This document shows positions 61,913 through 64,000 of a stretch of 64,000 nucleotides of DNA, piece after piece. The notes under the pieces were generated by a model. That model was not told the DNA's origin. It saw nothing but the letters and a program-made list of their open reading frames with translations, and searched no databases. The DNA comes from Paraburkholderia hospita (GTDB lineage Bacteria > Pseudomonadota > Gammaproteobacteria > Burkholderiales > Burkholderiaceae): positions 1,984,001-2,048,000 of the forward strand of contig NZ_CP026107.1 in NCBI RefSeq assembly GCF_002902965.1. The letters are read 5' to 3'. The position numbers and the translations under genes were made by a program. The first letter of the stretch is position 1. Every line of letters begins with the position of its first letter.

Positions 61913-62827
61913 TCAGACTCCGCGCAACGACAATTCGACGTGCTTCAGACGTCTTACCATGCGGTCGACGAACTGAAGCGTCACGTGAGCCAGTGCACGT
62001 TGATTCGGCGCAATGACGCCGACGGTGAGGGCGTTGACATTCACATCGTCAAGCGGCCGCCATACCACTTCGCCTCGGGCCAACTCGTCGAGAAACGCCA
62101 GTTTGGAGAAAAACGAAATACCTCGACCCGATGCGATCAGGCGTTTGAGAAGCGTTGTCGAATTGCACGTCACGCTAGGCTTCAGGGATTCCCAATACTC
62201 GTGAAAATCATTCGCCACGACACCCTGAATCGGCGAGCGTCCTTCGAGTCTGAGAAACGCATGGTTGCGGCATTCTTCGAAGCTGATACGCTCCTTCTTC
62301 GCCAACGGGTGCGACGAAGCCATCACGACCCCAGGCGGCAGGGACACTTCCGTCACGACATCGAGGCCGGCTGGCAGCTTCGTGACGTACGAAATGCCAA
62401 GGTCATATTCACCGCTTACCAACCGCGCGGGAACATCGTGAGGCGGCACGGCGGCAATCGAATACGTCACTGCCGGATAAGACTCGGAGAACTCTTCCAC
62501 CGTGGCGGGCAGAAAGTCGACAAAGAGCGAGTCCATCGCCGCCACCGACACATGCCCTTTGCGCTCCCCCTTCAATGCATCGAGTTCACTGCGCATCAGA
62601 TGAAAGTCGTTCAGTGTCGAACGGATATGCTGAAGCACGCGCTCGCCCGCGGCGTTCAGGCGAATGCCGTTCGGCAGCCGGTCGAACAGTTCCGCTCCCA
62701 TCTCCGATTCGAGCTTGAGAACCTGCCGGTTGACTGCACTCGACGCGACATACAGATTCTGTGCGGCCTTCCGGATCGATCCGCAACGCGCCACTTCAAC
62801 GAAATACTTCAGGACATTTGCATGCAT
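61913..62827 (-). CDS. LysR-type regulator
   Basis: The 304-residue protein has a wHTH (IRKAAQNLYVASSAVNRQVL) and an effector domain of a CynR/GltC-like type. It lies 9 nt after the ferredoxin gene on the same strand. That places it inside the CoA-transferase/hydratase/ferredoxin operon rather than divergent, an uncommon setting for LysR genes. It likely controls this operon. Confidence 0.92.
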   Translation of the reverse strand: MHANVLKYFVEVARCGSIRKAAQNLYVASSAVNRQVLKLESEMGAELFDRLPNGIRLNAAGERVLQHIRSTLNDFHLMRSELDALKGERKGHVSVAAMDSLFVDFLPATVEEFSESYPAVTYSIAAVPPHDVPARLVSGEYDLGISYVTKLPAGLDVVTEVSLPPGVVMASSHPLAKKERISFEECRNHAFLRLEGRSPIQGVVANDFHEYWESLKPSVTCNSTTLLKRLIASGRGISFFSKLAFLDELARGEVVWRPLDDVNVNALTVGVIAPNQRALAHVTLQFVDRMVRRLKHVELSLRGV

Positions 62828-62836
62828 CGTGTTGCC

Positions 62837-63172
62837 TCAATTCACTGCGCGCGCCGGCCACCCGGCGACCACGGGATGGTCGCACGATATCTTGCCTACA
62901 TCGCATGCGCCACCAGGTGAACCCAGCGCACTGACAGGGACATCGAAGAACTCCCGGTTGACGCAGGTGAATCGAACCTCTGCCTGCGGAACCTCGTCTT
63001 CGTGATAGATGGCCTCCGTCGGACACACCGACACACACACACCGCAACTGATGCATTCATCGGGATGAATGTACAGCGTGCGCTCGCCTTCGTAGATGCA
63101 GTCGACGGGACAGCATTGCACACAGGCGCCGTCCTTGACGTCGATGCATGGCGACGTGATGACGTAAGCCAT
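62837..63172 (-). CDS. Seven-iron-type ferredoxin
   Basis: The 111-residue protein ([20 protein letters not shown]) has Cys patterns for 3Fe-4S and 4Fe-4S clusters: [10 protein letters not shown] and [18 protein letters not shown]. It carries electrons between low-potential enzymes. Its ATG overlaps the hydratase stop codon by one base (TAATG). A ferredoxin in an acyl-CoA operon suggests electron supply to an oxygenase or dehydratase encoded outside the window. Confidence 0.92.
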   Translation of the reverse strand: MAYVITSPCIDVKDGACVQCCPVDCIYEGERTLYIHPDECISCGVCVSVCPTEAIYHEDEVPQAEVRFTCVNREFFDVPVSALGSPGGACDVGKISCDHPVVAGWPARAVN

Positions 63173-63945
63173 TAGCGTCCGCTCCAGCGGGGTTTGCGTT
63201 TCTCCTGGAAGGCGCGCACGCCTTCGTGAGCATCCTCGGATTGCAACGCAGAGACGAGTGCAGGTAGCCGCAGGGCCTGAGCCTCCGCCGCTGAAAGCGT
63301 CGACGTCCGCCGCACCACCTGCTTGATCGCCTGAAGCGAAAGCGGCGCACACGCGAGCAACGCCTCGACCCAGCGCTCGATGGCCGCATCCAGTTCCACA
63401 CGTGGCACGACTTCGTTGACCAGCCCCATGTCGAGCGCTTCGCGTGCGGACACCCGGCGCCCCGTCAACAGCATCGCCATGGCCTGCCGGTATGGGATCT
63501 GACGTTGCAGCAGCGTCATGCCCCCATCGAGAGGCATGCGTCCGACAAGCGCCTCGGGCAAGCCGAAGCTGGCCTCTTCGCATGCGACTACGAGATCGCA
63601 TCCGAGTACCATTTCAAACCCGCCACCGAGTGCATAGCCGTTCACGCGGGCAATCACTGGCACATTCAACGTTTCGCGCAGCGCGATGCCGCCAAATCCA
63701 CCCGGACGCGGCGCGGCCCAGTATTCGAGTCCACTCATCGACGGGTTCTTGAGATCGGCCCCCACACAGAACGCGCGGTCACCCTCGCCCGTCAGCACGA
63801 CGACGCGTATATCCCGGTTGTGCTCCAGTTCGTTCCAGACACGCTGGAGTTCGCTCTCGGTTTCCAGGTCCACGGCATTGAGCGCCTCCGGGCGAGCCAA
63901 CGTCACAGTGGCAACATGTTGCTCGATTACCAGTCTTACGCTCAT
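63172..63945 (-). CDS. Enoyl-CoA hydratase/isomerase family protein
   Basis: The 257-residue crotonase has [13 protein letters not shown], oxyanion-hole residues FCVGADLK and [20 protein letters not shown]. It hydrates or isomerises an acyl-CoA. Its start overlaps the CoA-transferase stop (ATGA) and its stop overlaps the ferredoxin start. The Glu positions needed for hydration appear as [16 protein letters not shown], with one Glu and an Asp, so the reaction could be carnitinyl-CoA dehydratase-like. Confidence 0.92.
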   Translation of the reverse strand: MSVRLVIEQHVATVTLARPEALNAVDLETESELQRVWNELEHNRDIRVVVLTGEGDRAFCVGADLKNPSMSGLEYWAAPRPGGFGGIALRETLNVPVIARVNGYALGGGFEMVLGCDLVVACEEASFGLPEALVGRMPLDGGMTLLQRQIPYRQAMAMLLTGRRVSAREALDMGLVNEVVPRVELDAAIERWVEALLACAPLSLQAIKQVVRRTSTLSAAEAQALRLPALVSALQSEDAHEGVRAFQEKRKPRWSGR

Positions 63946-64000
63946 GCGACCTCCGGCGCGACCGTCCCGCGCAACTGATTGAGAATCTCGTTGGTATGCT
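63942..64000 (-). CDS. CaiB/BaiF-type CoA-transferase, C-terminal end (partial)
   Basis: Only the last 18 residues lie in the window: [18 protein letters not shown], then TGA. Family III CoA-transferases typically end with a segment like GQHTDEVL, which matches. The stop overlaps the hydratase start by 4 bp. With the hydratase and ferredoxin it suggests a carnitine-like or other CoA-activated degradation operon. The short evidence limits certainty. Confidence 0.6.
   Translation of the reverse strand, partial: HTNEILNQLRGTVAPEVA

Noticed and set aside
1..64000. CRISPR arrays, tRNA or rRNA genes, insertion sequences
   Set aside because: No spaced direct repeats, cloverleaf-like sequences, rRNA signatures or transposase frames were seen.

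Overview
The window looks like accessory DNA from a Burkholderiaceae beta-proteobacterium (Burkholderia, Paraburkholderia or Caballeronia). The evidence is high GC with strong third-position GC bias, a Gram-negative porin of the Burkholderia type, and very many LysR-type regulators sitting divergent to small catabolic operons. I see no rRNA, tRNA, ribosomal, replication or division genes, no CRISPR array and no insertion sequence. The content (oxygenases, CoA-linked enzymes, transporters, one regulator per operon) suits a secondary chromosome or megaplasmid. That placement is inference.

Layout. 1-7.3 kb: partial flavin monooxygenase, LysR, Rieske oxygenase and a complete polyamine-type ABC importer. 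7.3-14.5 kb: an operon of VanA-like Rieske oxygenase, flavin/2Fe-2S reductase and M14-like hydrolase; a GcvA-like LysR; a binding-protein/PhyH dioxygenase operon; another LysR. The same palindrome TTTAGA-N3-TCTAAA lies upstream of both operons. 14.6-19.6 kb: MFS/GAF/amidohydrolase operon, LysR and SDR. 19.7-27.4 kb: a catabolic island of CoA-transferase, AroE-like dehydrogenase, small alpha/beta-barrel protein, FAH-family hydrolase and MFS, divergent from a MaoC hydratase, LacI regulator and RidA protein, with two LacI-type operators between the arms. 27.4-29.8 kb: LysR, peroxiredoxin-like protein and a lipoprotein.

29.9-35.7 kb: a LysR-like regulator with two helix-turn-helix domains, divergent from a lactonase-like amidohydrolase, a 4,5-dihydroxyphthalate-decarboxylase-like protein, a DctA carrier and a porin. 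This reads as an uptake-and-degradation unit for a di- or polycarboxylate. 35.8-39.2 kb: a membrane protein of unknown role, a GH19 lysozyme/chitinase-like protein and the decayed end of an AAA ATPase. 39.2-45.4 kb: GlxA/AraC regulator with an HD hydrolase, TetR with NmrA and SDR proteins, XRE/MmyB with an AhpD-like protein. 45.4-49.5 kb: GntR/FCD unit with a binding protein, a permease-ATPase fusion and a DUF1989 protein; two palindromic operators lie upstream. 49.9-53.1 kb: Pro/Ala-rich membrane protein, RIO kinase, patatin. 53.6-61.9 kb: LysR/FAD monooxygenase, a heptanucleotide repeat, ArgC, LysR/old-yellow-enzyme, LysR, SDR. 61.9-64 kb: LysR with a ferredoxin, enoyl-CoA hydratase and CaiB-type CoA-transferase operon running off the window.

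The most interesting units are the LacI island with its two-operator switch, the palindrome-linked Rieske/PhyH regulon, the two-HTH regulator with its dicarboxylate cluster, the GntR unit with twin operators, and the 7-bp repeat array ahead of a small ORF. Product names rest on motifs read by eye. No database search was possible.
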